NCBI RefSeq assembly: GCF_901709675.1
Contig: NC_051088.1
Span: forward strand, 9,514,193-9,578,192
Reading direction: 5' to 3'
DNA: 64,000 nucleotides
From: Syngnathus acus
Taxonomy: Eukaryota; Chordata; Actinopteri; Syngnathiformes; Syngnathidae
A program made the position numbers and the translations under genes. Position 1 is the stretch's first letter; the number at the start of each line of letters is the position of its first letter. This document shows positions 35,389 through 47,700 of the stretch, in pieces. The notes beneath the pieces were generated by a model that was given only the letters and a program-made list of their open reading frames with translations, was not told the DNA's origin and did not search any database.

Positions 35389-37338
35389 CTGCAACATGGA
35401 AACGGAAATCCAGGGATGATTGGTTCAAATTTGATTGTGTGCAGAACTTTTATTTGACATGAGCAGTGTTTGTTTCAAAACATGACATTACATCCTAAAA
35501 ATATGGTGCTGATTTCTTTAACTTTGAGTAAATATACTCAAAAGATGAAAACACTGCCAATTCTGAGACTGACTGTTTTATTGAAAAACAGAAAAGAACA
35601 ATGGCTGGTCAGTTAAAATAAAAATGTTCTTTACAATAATTAGTTGTGTGACCGCCCCCACTAGTCTAAAGACGGCATTCTGATTAATATTGAAGAAGAA
35701 AAATCGCCCCGTTTTTATTCATCACAGGGTGTGGCCATTTTGCCACTTCCTGTGGAGTGAAAATGATCTCTCAGTTGCTCAAGTCTCAGGTCACAACCAA
35801 TCATGGCTCACCAGAAGCTGAAGCTGAGCCGTGATTAGTTTAAGAACCTATATTGTTATATACACACCTCTGCAAGCATGACATTGTATCTTTACATTAA
35901 AGAAAAACAAAAAAGTAATCTAAATCTGCTGAATAACCTGATAGACACTCTGACAATGAGAGCGCCACTGCCATCTATTTTAGTGGTTGTGGAATTACAC
36001 TTTACTTTCTATTTTGGCAGAAATGGAAGAAAAACATGTTCCCATTTGGTCACGTGCCCCTCCCCAAGCACCCCCACTCCAACCCACTATTTGAGAAGGG
36101 CTATTTACATCCATTCTCAAGGTTTGAGTGATTGTAGTGTTGTCGTAATTGACGCTCTAATGATGTAATGGAAAGCTTAGCATTAAACTTTACACTCCCA
36201 CCACAAAAAGTCGTATAGGACTGTCCTCTGAAATTATTTTTTTACAGCCAAGTCTAAACTATTACATTCCTTACTTTTCAACTCACCAAGCAAAAATTCT
36301 CTTGAAAAATGAAGAAAAGATTAACTGGTTGTGCTATATAGCAAATTTAGCGGCAAAGTGAGAAAATCCAATTTGAGGTCTCTGTTCTTGCAGCGATCTC
36401 AAGGCCTCGAAATTATTTCATTACTGATCGGTGGATCATATTTGTACAGCAATCCAATTCCTTTCCCCGCTTTCTTTAAAAGCATGTCATGTCACACTTA
36501 ATTACATTGCTGCTCAATCTGGTTGAGGGGGGCCACAAGGATGTGCAACAGCATGTCGAAACGGTCATTTAGATTAGTTACCAACTTGTAATTTGCTAAG
36601 GGATATGATTTCATGGATTGGTTTCTTAAATTGGATTGTTCTTTAATTTAAAATTGGCATAACAGAACAGGCTGGGAGAGAGGCACAAGCTAGCACACAC
36701 ATACACACACGTACGTGAAACTTTTGCCACCAAGTGTGTTTCAGTCAACACTGACAAAAATGTTAATAAGGGAAACAAAATTAATATTTCAGAAAAGAAA
36801 ACTCACAAAAACAACTACACTTTTTGTACCATTTCCCTCTACAGAGTGAATGAAAGAATGAATGTTGCGGTTTTTCAGTTTGTAGTCTCAAAGCGTTTCT
36901 CATCCTTTGACACTGACAACTCTAAAAAAGAAGACGGATATTCTCGTCTGTCCACGCTGCTGCCCTAAACCTTCGCCGCTATTCCACAACACAGCAGGGA
37001 AACTGGTCTTCAGAGGCCTATCAGGCAAACATTTCAAGCTGACAACTATTTGTTAACAATGTTTTTTTTTTCCCTCCTGTCCTACTTATACCGTTTGAAG
37101 GCTCTTATCAGGCTGGAGGAGGCTAATGTTTGAATGGGACTGACCCTAAGGCCTCAAAACTATTTATCTCAATAGCACTGAGAGGGGTTAAATTGGGGTG
37201 AGGTCTTAATGCCAGCTCATCAAATATTAAGCAGAAATGTCTGTGAATGGTTGTATGCATGACACTGTTGTGAAGGGGAACGGCATCTAGGAGTGGATTG
37301 GAGGAACAAAAAGTGTGCAAGGTTAAGTGGACACTTAC
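35389..37338 (-). other. agrin intron, FS3 to FS4
   Basis: A 1.95-kb intron. I see only a short CA-rich stretch near 36700 and no exon or mobile element. Confidence 0.7.
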
Positions 37339-37563
37339 CCAGCTCTCTGCATCGCCCCCCGTGGATCTTCCTGAGTTTGATGCCTTTCTGCAAGCCCGTT
37401 GCTCTCATGGCACACTCGCTGGGGTAGTTTTCACCGTCGCTGGCGCATAACGGCTCGCTAGGCGGAGGGCACGACCCGGGCAAGCTGTAGACGAGCGGCT
37501 GGCGGGTGAGGGCCTCGACCCGGCACAATGTGTTGAGACTATTCTCATTGTCTTTACAAGGGT
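37339..37563 (-). CDS. agrn: agrin exon encoding atypical FS/Kazal domain 3
   Basis: The exon is 225 nt (75 codons), phase 1 at both ends, with acceptor CCCCACAG and donor GTAAGTG. It encodes the divergent third FS domain with only six cysteines. The usual Cys-rich hairpin is replaced by a stretch around LCRVEALTRQPLVYSLPGSC. The Kazal part (PLCASDGENYPSEC) lacks the next cysteine, having ATGLQ where its neighbours have a Cys. FS3 of other vertebrate agrins also lacks these cysteines, so this is an old family trait and not damage. The exon ends in GGRCREL and joins FS4 through a split Asp codon. Confidence 0.95.
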
Positions 37564-40500
37564 CTGTGGGGACACACACATGCCTGAATGTTAACTGACT
37601 GGTGCAACATGGCAGGAAGAAGATAAAGTATTTTCCACAGAGGCGAGGAGAAATGTTACCCGTACAACCAATGAATACGGCCACCTGACATCATGTTTTA
37701 ATTACAATTTCTGGGTGGAGATGAGAGGCCCGTTTAATGTACCAGGTGAAATAGAGATGACTGTCAGCGTAGAAGAGTGGAGGTTAGCCTAAGAAAGTGG
37801 CCAATGGAAGAATACTCTTCCATTATTGCTTCGCTACACATATATTACAAAGTACATTATCTTTAGCCTAGCGACTGAGAGCACCTCCGAGTGTGCTCTT
37901 GATCGTAAAGGAGACAAGGAATGAGATAGAGGCAGTCAGTTGGATTCGCTCCTCATTGCTGTTCCTTCGTTGCAGGCTATCCTGTTTGGCCTTATCATCC
38001 CTGGATCATAATGGGATTGGTTTGTGGATGAGCAAGAGAACGTTGTGACGCATCGCAACAAGACTCTGGGCTTTATCCTGCTCGACACATTTTTAGAATG
38101 AGGCAAGACAAAGGATTTATGTTGCGGTGTGGCATTAAAACGCAGCCGCGCTTCGCCCAAGACATACCAAGTATTCTGAGCTGTGTAACTCAAGAGATAA
38201 AATGTGAATGTCATAACTAAGAGGGTAATTAAAAATACGAAAAATCCATTGATAGCAATGTTGTTATGGATATGCAAAAACAATCTAAAGACCTGAAATA
38301 AGCTTACAGTGTCAATAGTTGGTGATATCTGAAGAAAAACTGCTCAGGATTTTCAGAGTGTGTGTTTAAAGCAAAAAAACACAACATAGTTTTGTCATTG
38401 TGACATGTAGGTGCACTTAGATAGATGTCATCTCAAGTTTAACAGACTGCAGCTTTTAGCTTTTAAAAACGAATTGGGTGATTTTTAGTTTTACTATTCA
38501 AAACTGATTTTTGAATACTCTTGTATGTTTACATGCGTGGGTTTAAGTTCCAAGTTTAAGTTCCAAGCAAACACACAGTGCTGCAGTCTTATATGGATGT
38601 CTGGGTTTTGAGTGCTGCTATCAAATGATTCCACTTTGAGACCTGACCTTGAAATGAGACAATTCTTTAAAATGGTGCTGTATATACTAAGAATGGAATG
38701 AAAAAAACCATAATCTATCTCCAATTCAATAGTCATTTCAAAATCTATTATTTTTGAACACTTTTGTTGTCAATTTTAGATGGAGTAAACCACAAATGAA
38801 GATTTTTTTTATCCAGACACAGTAGATCCATATTTTCAACCAATTAACTTATAAGGTTTTAATTTATTAATTACAATAATTTATCAACATATCATTTACT
38901 TTTAAATTAATTATTATTACTTTTGAAGAGCCCAAAATCATAAAAAGGCTAAATGGTTTCCAAATGATCATTGGCAGCGATACAAATAGCAGCAATGCGA
39001 AGGACAGTGCGGTCTGTCATCTGAGAGTCTGAGGATTCTTTTCCAGCAGCGCGATGCAGCAGCTTGAGAACATAAGCAAAGCGGTCTTTGATGGCATTGC
39101 ACATGGCGCATTGCACAAGGCGCCTCGGTGCCAGCCAGGCCAATACTTGAGAGCAAGACCATTACCTCCCATTAAGTGAGAAGAACAGCTTCCAAGATCC
39201 CCTGCTCTCCTCCAGCCGAGCAAGGAGGGTAATTATAAAAAGAATGGCCTGTTTGCGGCAGAAACTAGCAGCGCGGATAAATCGGGGAAGCACCACTCCC
39301 CATGGGCCGACTCGGGCTGGATTTATGCGAGCAACCTTCTGTCTGCAGACCCGCATATCCATCTCCCGTTGCCCACCACCAGGCTCTGTCTCTGAGAGAG
39401 AGAGAAACTGCTGTGCTCTCTCTCCATCTGGCTCTCCACAACAAAAGAGGGGGAAAAAGGATCGCCTTGGGAGTAAACAACCATTGCTAGATGAAAACAG
39501 GTTTGTGTGGGGGTGGGTGGGGCGGTGTGGGTGCCCCATGTGAAAATGACAAGTGCTACTTAAGAGGAACAACAGTTTACGCTACAGGAGTGCCGGTGTG
39601 AGGCAAAAAAAAAAAAAAAATGGACTGAACAATGAGAATTAGCAGGGGTGCATTGTAAGTAAGTGGAGTATGTGAAGGAGAAATAATAGCCAGAGGTAGT
39701 AGATAAAGCAGATGAGAGAAACAACAAGCAGTTTCAGCTTACAAGAAAATACTATCATTAGTTTGGAGCGTGTCAGAATAGAAATGTATGGTTTTTCTTT
39801 GTGTTTTCTATTTGTTTGTTTGCTGCACAAATAACTTCACACTGCTTTCATAGTTTTATGTTTTGTTCAATTCACAAGCAATTCATATGTTTGGCCTTGC
39901 TTGCAGGAATGCTTGCGATTGGCTAAAAAAAAAGCTCGTGAATGTGTTTAGTTGCCGTAATTTCCCAGGAATAAGACGACCCTCCAAATATCACCCTTAA
40001 AGAGCTTTTTTTTTTTCCTCTGTACATATTTTAGTGATCTACTTTTGTATGCCTTTACTCTACTTTTTAATATATTTAACTCCTTTTTTACAGGTGCTTA
40101 CAAATGTTGCAATTTTAATTTTGGGAAGCACATCGAGTTACCATATATATGGAATGCGCTATATAAATAAAGGTGTGACTGCCTTGCCGACAGATCGGCT
40201 GTGTAGCTGCGAGTCATTAAATTCTATAAAAATCTTAAAACAATGAGTGTGATGACACTATCTAGTGGGTGTAAAAATTAATTGAACTTATTGACGTCAT
40301 TTCACTATATTGTTGGCACCGCACAGGGAACAGTACATGAAACACCTAAAAAACGTATGTTAGAAAAAAATTACATTATATAATATTATAACATTATCTA
40401 ACATTATATTGGCACATAAGTACACCTTTTTTACAACCTATACGTACTGGTAAACATGAATGAGAAGAATATTCCTAATTTCTATCAACCCTTGTACAAT

Positions 40501-40640
40501 AAGGGTGGTAAATTTGGCGTATTAATCATGGGAAAGCTGGCAAAATAAATTTGTGTGATGGGGAAAAAGTGTTCGAAACAATCCAGAGGAGGGTGGCTTG
40601 GCTTGTGTTGCGTATAATGTGAAAAAGTCCAAAATCTTAC
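37564..40640 (-). other. agrin intron, FS2 to FS3
   Basis: A 3.1-kb intron. It holds an L2/SINE-like tail (40150-40171), a 17-base adenine run near 39605, an AT-rich self-complementary stretch near 40370-40410, and a moderately GC-rich section near 39240-39440. A 136-codon minus-strand ORF in that section has no recognisable domain. Confidence 0.7.
40150..40171 (+). repeat. L2/SINE-like 3' tail fragment
   Basis: TGGAATGCGCTATATAAATAAA is characteristic of the 3' tail of fish L2-related repeats. Only the tail is recognisable. Confidence 0.5.
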
Positions 40641-40865
40641 CGCATGGTCCTTGATGTTGCACCCTGATGTTCTTGTGGTGCTTGCAGGCATACTGATGCA
40701 GCTCACACTCGTTGCGGTAGTCCTTCCCATCGCTGCCGCACACCGTCTGCTCTGGTCTGCCCTCGCAGCCCAGCGGGCACATGCATTTAGCCGACAAGCC
40801 GTCAGTGGACTGGACACAGGTGCTGCCGTAGCTGCAGGTTACCTCAGTGCAAGGATCTTTGAGAA
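40641..40865 (-). CDS. agrn: agrin exon encoding FS/Kazal domain 2
   Basis: The exon is 225 nt (75 codons), phase 1 at both ends, with acceptor TTTCAG and donor GTAAG. The domain has ten cysteines. It starts DPCTEVTCSYGSTC, close to the vertebrate agrin FS2 start, and its Kazal part contains TVCGSDGKDYRNEC and ends VQHQGPC. Joined to FS1 across the split codon the linker reads GPCFLKDPC, which keeps the spacing seen in other agrins. No N-glycosylation sequon is visible here. Splice signals and family match are both strong. Confidence 0.97.
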
Positions 40866-41796
40866 CTGAAAGCAAAGGGAATATTTTTTTTTTTAAATTG
40901 AACGCAGTGTGATTTAAAACTCACTCGCACTGCTGCCAACCAGTTGCACTTAAGGGCACTCGCTGTTACTGTAACAATGGAGTGTTTCGTTGGATACAGT
41001 CAATTTTATTTAAGTGGCTGCTAGTGCTCTTTGGAAGGCCCATTGCAGTCATTTGGAATGTCAAGAAGCACTTGACATCCCTCGGAGGCGACGCACTGTC
41101 GCAGCTTTGTGTTTCATACAGATTTAGGAGCTTTGAATTCCAAACATGTTTTTCCGCCATGCTCCAGCGAGTTTTAATCGCTCCGGCCGAGAAGGGACCA
41201 TATATACCTTGCCTCAAATGAGTCCGAGAGCAAGAAGAGAAAAATGGAAAAGGTATTTTCCCAGTGGACTTTGTTTTGAGCCTAATTAAACAACGCGTCA
41301 CTAGTCATCAAGTGACTCACCGGCGCAACTTTTAATTCTGCAATTTTTACTTCTGCAATTTGTACTTCTAATGGGACACAATTGTCATCGCACTGAGCAA
41401 TCAATTCATATTCATGAATGGGATCTATGACTGTATGTACTCTCTCTTTAGAAGAAGTCTAATGTCGAAAGCATCCCCAATTCCAAAACCTTAAAAATGA
41501 TGTTCAACCCATGCCCAGTAAAAGTTTTCTTGTTGCAACAAATTCATACACAGTATTGTGAATTCACACACACGGACACGCACTTCCTCAAATAGCGGCC
41601 TCCACTCTAATAGAGAGCTTGCCCTAATTAATTGGTTTGGTCATCCACTTGAACAAATAGATGGGGGATAAGGTGCCTGTAAATTGCTGTAATTACCATC
41701 ATGGATTGCGGGACAAATCTTTACCACAACATAGATAACATTTGTAAAGTTGAAGTTTAGGTTGGATTAATAATAACATTTAACTTTGATGCCAAG

Positions 41797-41907
41797 TCAT
41801 AGTATATCGGATAATATCTTGTTTATAGGTAGCATACCTCTAATTAGACATATTCATAGTATATCGGATAATATCTTGTTTATAGGTAGCATACCTCTAA
41901 TTAGACA
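41797..41907. repeat. 57-bp tandem duplication, two copies
   Basis: The unit beginning TCATAGTATATCGGATAATA starts at 41797 and again at 41854. The second copy is identical over its first 54 bases; only the last bases of the unit differ. The duplication is non-coding and lies in the FS1-FS2 intron. Confidence 0.95.
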
Positions 41908-42712
41908 TTCTCTCTGTATACTCTGTTGTTGTGTACATAAATACCCGCCACTTCCACAAGATGAGAAAGGATGAGTAGTATCGTCCCTCCTGCTTCTTTT
42001 TGAAAACATGATCTCCTGCCTCTTGCCTTCGGGATGAAATGACACCAGTCTCTTTTTAATAAGAGCCAGAGATGTGAGCGGAGATACTTTATGGATGTGT
42101 AAGAAGAAAGAGCTGCTATGAAGACTGCTCTTAATCAAAGCAATCCCCACTCTCTCCCTCCTCATACTCAAGACACATTTCCCCTCCCTTTTATTTTCTG
42201 CTCCTGTCAAGTCCTTTGGAGGTTTAGAGAGCACTAAGACTTGCTAACGAAGACTTTTTCCCCATTTTTTTTTCTTGAAATATATTCCCGGAGTATTTCA
42301 AAAGGAACTCTAGACCTAATTTGAAACCATTCAAAAGCAGCTTTCAAATCAAGCATTAAATAGCAGCTCTCACTTTAGAAGACTGACGAAAATCATATAG
42401 TCATTGTGAGTCATCAGCAGCGGCTGCTTGATGGCAGCCACCGTGACGCTCTAATTGGGTCGGAACAATGAAGCACTGATGATCCCCGGGTCCTGAAGAA
42501 ATGACCTCGCTGAGGCTAGCAGAGCAGCTCAAAGGTCATGGTAAGACTCAACAGTAAACAATATTGTACATAAACAACAATGCTAGACAAAAGCAGCAAA
42601 ACAATTTTAGGGTAGGCACAGAAAACATCTTGGTTTACTGAAATACAAATCAAATCATCAAGTAAGGTTATGGAAGAAAATATAGAGGGATGACTCATGA
42701 GGATAAGGGGAA

Positions 42713-42790
42713 GATGAATGAATGAATGAATGAATGCACAAATGAATGAATGAATGCATGAATGCATGAATGCATGAATGCATGAATGAA
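42713..42790. repeat. GAAT / GAATGCAT microsatellite
   Basis: Tandem GAAT units interrupted once by GCACA, followed by repeats of the octamer ATGAATGC. Confidence 0.9.
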
Positions 42791-43619
42791 CTACAGGGAC
42801 AATTTTAAAGCAGCAAAATTAGATGATGCCTGCTGCCATTTAAAGGAGCCACTATCACCTGAGAAAATCAGTGCGTTTTACATTGCAAAAGTAATGACAA
42901 AACTGAAGATAGGGAGACTGACAGAGCGACTGATAAGATAAAGATGCAAAGCAATGGCATTTGTGCACAATTGAAGTGAGACAGCATCTAATTGGGGTGA
43001 GGTCTTAGGATGAAAGCCTTTGTGTGCGGTTTAAGAGGTTGGTTGGTCTTAGGACTGAAAAGTTTTTAATGCGTTCCTAAGGAGGCAGCTTCTTTTTTTG
43101 TTAACATTGTAAGTAAAATGACAGATCGTATTTTTTCTTAGTATCTCAGTAAATAATGAATTATGATTATATTAACAGTATTATAATTTTTTATAGGTTC
43201 TGCTTTAGTGGAGATCTGTGATCGACTGAATGAATGCAAACAGCCTTCATCATCGTTTCAATAACGTTTGAACGATTCCTACAATCAATGACAAAAGGAA
43301 TGACGTTGATTTTTTATTTGATTAACACTTTTTCTAAAGATCATCTAATGACATGATTGCAATCATTTTCATGGAAATAAGACAGTTTAAATCACTGCAA
43401 TCAGAGAGCCCGCATTTTCAGTCAGTGACATCAATAATGATATGTGCTGAGATAATTGTGTCATCCCAGAGAAAAAAAACACCTGATTGTTATAGTTTCA
43501 ATATTTCTGTGCTTCCAATTAAACATGATGTTCATCAAGTGTAACAGCAGTATGCCCATAAGATCCAACAAATGTCAATACATTACTTTTATTAGTTTGA
43601 CCTCTTAAAATATCTTAAA

Positions 43620-43950
43620 GGGGAAGTCAACTCCAAAAGAAAATTCCTTATAATTCAGGCTGCAACAAACAAATCTATTCGGAATCAATATCCTATCGAC
43701 GATGCAATCAATTAATCAGGGAATGACCCTCCATCCACCCCTAATTGGTTGTTAACTATGCCCCGAGCAACTGTGTTGTCATTTTCAGTCAAGTGGCAAA
43801 ATGGCTGCCCCCTGAGATGGATAAAATTGTGTGAATTTTGCTGCTTCATTCACATCCCACTAATGATATATTCATCAGAATACCATGTTTAGACTAGTGG
43901 AGCCACATAGAACATAATATTATAAAGAAAATGTTTCAGTTGACTTCCCC
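43620..43950. mobile_element. MITE with GGGGAAGTCAACT inverted termini
   Basis: Terminal 13-bp inverted repeats, GGGGAAGTCAACT at 43620-43632 and AGTTGACTTCCCC at 43938-43950, bound a 331-bp sequence. Internal text such as AATACCATGTTTAGACTAGT and ACATAGAACATAATATTATA agrees with a short non-coding repeat I associate with fishes that ends in AGTCAAC motifs. No coding capacity. The superfamily is not assigned, and no clear target duplication was found. Confidence 0.75.
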
Positions 43951-44689
43951 CGGAATGTTAACCCCAAAATGATATGGCGTCACGTGTTAAAGTTAAGACC
44001 GGGTCTTTTACGGTCTCTATCGTTTGTGGTTAATTTCATCTTACTCATTATATTTACGAAACTAAAATGTCCCTTAAAACATTTACTGCAAACTCATCAC
44101 AATACCATCCCAATATCGTAATATGATGCTGTTATGATGCTGTGACATTAAATCTTTATAGCGATGTTAAGGTGAGTTGGAAATTGCTTCCAAATCGGAA
44201 CAAATTGGAGCCGTGTTCTGGAACAGATTGGGCCCTACCTTATAAATTGTATTTGGATGAGATACGTATATCGCTGCTACTTTATGGCAAGTTCCAAAGT
44301 ACTGTATCCTCAAGTTTTCAAATAGTATTGTGGATGAGGTGAAAACATGCACTTCAAAGCTCCTCACGGTAATATCTTACGAGACTTAGCTACAGGATGA
44401 CTGACAAGTGAGAAGAACCAAGAGCAAGGAGAGGAGGATAATGTCTTCCTCCAAAGTGGGGCAGAAGAGCTTTGGAATAGGGGGGCGATTACTGTGATCC
44501 TCTCCCCTCTCATCCAAACCCCAGGCATCCAGAAGGCAGGTGGGTTGGGGTATTAGGGTGGGCTCAGCTCTGCTCTCTGATCCACTGTTTGCCACTGCAA
44601 GTTTATTAATGCTTCATTAGGGACAGGAAGTTGTCAGCAACATGCTGGTGAGAGCTGGCTCCCTGCTGACACGGCATCAACGTCAGCCT

Positions 44690-44691
<2 letters not shown>

Positions 44692-44740
<49 letters not shown>

Positions 44741-44750
44741 CGTGCGTGTG
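44692..44750. repeat. (GT)n microsatellite
   Basis: About 22 GT dinucleotides followed by GTGC/GCGT variants. Confidence 0.95.
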
Positions 44751-47700
44751 TAGTCTATATGAGGACCGAGTGGCATTTCATGTGTGGGTGCACGTTGGCA
44801 TTGCGCACAAATGTGTTTTTGTGCATGTGTGCGTATGAGCGGGCTGCTTCCTGTAGTGCAGGCAGTGATGACGATCAGGGAGGAGGGGGTGACTGGAGGG
44901 GGGCTGGAGCTAATCAAATGCAATGATGCGATGTGGGAGAACTTGGCAGTGTGAGTTTTAATCAAGAACCCCCAACCTCCCGACAGCAGGAGAAGAAGAG
45001 AGGAAGAGTGCCAACAAAGGTGACAGGGACATCAAAGAGAGGAAGTTACTTGAGAAACACAGTTGGAAAGAAATTCACAGACTCTCACATTTTGGGGGGC
45101 TGGGAGGCATAATGAAAAACATTTGGTCTGTTTTGCGACATGAAACTGAATAATAATTAATTTATGTTTGTCCATTTTTGCACTTTCAAGGAATTGAAAT
45201 TAAATAATATTATCCGGTTCAATGATGAATCATCAAAATAAACAAGTTAAGCATTTAGAATTAATTGTGAAAAAGTACTTTTCCCTTCAGGCTGAACTTT
45301 TTCTGTTAACTCTTTGTTCTTGCCAATCATCTAATCAATCAATCAAACGAGTGTCGAGTGCGCTTCATGGACAGTTGCGACGAATTATTATTGTATAGCA
45401 GAACATTTAATTTGTGTTTTTCTATAAATGTATTTATGATGTGTTTTATTAATGTCATCATCAAAACGTATATTTGAAAGTGGCGTGACAATAACAACGA
45501 AAAAAAAAAAAAATGGAAACTCATTTAAATGCAAAGGCATGATTCACATTAAAGCAGTTGAGAATACATCCAATGAAAGCATTCTTTTTTCGAGCCCGAA
45601 CACAACCAGTTTTCAATTAATAAATTCAATCGATTTTAAATTAACAAAACCAAAACAAACGAAAATAAAAGGATGTCAAAGCTTGGGCTGAAGCAGTGAA
45701 AGTAAATGTTGAGGCTGAAGGAGAAAATGCAGCGAAAGGATGTTGAGCAATGCAAGTGGTAATAAGGCTGAAAGGTGCTAAAGTGAGATAAGGGAGAGGG
45801 GTCAGAGTGGTGTTGAAGAGTACAAACTCTGAAGAAATAAACAAAATTAACGTGGAAAAAGTAAATACAGATGATATGAATCCAAAAGAGAGTATGGGAA
45901 GTAGGCTGAAGCGACGAGAAGGCCAAAGGTATAAGATTGCTTCATCCTTCTCAACACGAGGTCCACTAGAGGATAAATCTCTGTGTTTGATGTCCTTCTT
46001 CAAACAGTGCCACTGAACTGACAAGCACTTTTTTGACTCACTTTGCTGAATTGCTCTTGAGAATGTGTGTATATATTTATTCTGTGAGTGTGTTCCCACA
46101 GGCATACAGTACAGTATCCATACCATATATACAGTATCTGCACACAAATACACGCGTGCACACTGTTGGTCTGCCCAAGATCCGGTTATGAATACCAAGC
46201 AAAATTCTACCCCCTCAGGAAATGAGAGCAGCGAAATAGAGTTATATAGCATGATCTCGTGCCCTCTTTGTGTTAGTGTGAGCGTGTATAAATGTGTTAA
46301 TTAATCCCCCATGAGAAATTTGATGAGTCTGTGTTTGTGTATATCTGTGCATGCTCATGACAGCAGCAGAAAGACATGAGGAGATGCTATCTTTCAGAAG
46401 CAAATGAGGAGTGAAGAAAGTGGAGCAGACGTTTGAGCGCTAATCTGCATGGCTAATTTCTGCTATCAAGATTTTTCTGTTTTGCTCAGTTTTAGGTCGC
46501 ACGATAGTGACTGACCTTTTAAAGACCTTTCACCAGGCTGGAGATTTTACAGGATGAGCTTCATCTTGTCTTGTTGACTATGTAACAAGACTTTTTCTTT
46601 TCTTTTTGGGGGTTCGAACACTACATTGTCTTATAAGGAAGGGGAAGCCTTTCGGTCATTGCCATGCCGATTACCTACGTCAGATGACTTACTACCTTAC
46701 CTGGAAGTAGTGACAGCGACTTTCCTTGTGATTCGCGTTCCTGTCCCCACTGTGTTTTATGCATTCATTTTTAATATTTTTATTTGCCATTTCTCTGCAT
46801 ATTAACCGTCTTGTTGACTCCAGTAGGAGTTTACACAAATATTTGTTAAAATAAATCTGAAGTATATAAAATTCCTTTTTTGTTTTTTTAAATGCATTAT
46901 TATGAAAGATTGCTGCAATTTGCTATACAAACCCAGCAACTGTGGAAAAATACAATATACGCAACAAGATGTTACAAAACAAACTGTGGGAACATTTATC
47001 GTCATTATGCAGTTAGTAGAAGAGCACATGGTTTTATTTTTATTTTTTTTTATTGGTTGTCTTTGACATTTTCCTAACCTCAATTTCTCTGCATCTGCAC
47101 CATGCAGTGACAATGACACCTTTCTATTTGTATTCACTCTCTCTGAACAGCACATTGTTACAGTTCTGGATGATTTTGCGGTCTATAAACCATTTTAAGT
47201 TGAGCATCTCAAAAAAAGCCGTGCAGGTTTACCGTCTGTTCACATCGACCTGCATACAATGGAACTCCTTCCATCATTTTGTCGAGCAGGTAAAACGTCA
47301 ATTACGTGAACTTGACTTCATTCCAGTAGAACGCGAGTATATTTTAAAGTTAGATGCTGTCATTGTTATTTCTATATGCTTTGGTCTAGCGTCTTGAACT
47401 AAGTACGTCGAAGAACCCCCAACGCGGAAATGATCCCTTTTATACAAAAGGCAAGGCAAAGCCAATATTACATTTTCCAAAATTCTAGGAATGAGAATAA
47501 TAATGGGCGAAATGAAAGACATCAAACGTGAGAGAAGGAGAATGAATGACTAGGAAGAAAGATGAACGACGTAAGACAAATGAGGGACAAAGAAAAGGGG
47601 ATAATAGAAAATACAGGACATACTGTACAGGAGAAAGGAAAATAACACAATCGAGTGCATCTTCACCAGCTAGCAGAGGGTGTTACCAAACCAATATCAC

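Noticed and set aside
39162-39572. 136-codon minus-strand ORF in the FS2-FS3 intron
   Set aside because: No domain, no splice support, and overlapping ORFs occur on both strands in the same GC-rich patch.
39950-39990. CCGTAATTTCCCAGGAATAA as another TIR-element end
   Set aside because: The resemblance to the TACCG...TATAAG termini is too weak and no partner end is visible.
44606-44965. ORFs made of HTHTHT or VCVCVC repeats here and at 53.1 kb
   Set aside because: They are translations of the (GT)n microsatellites.
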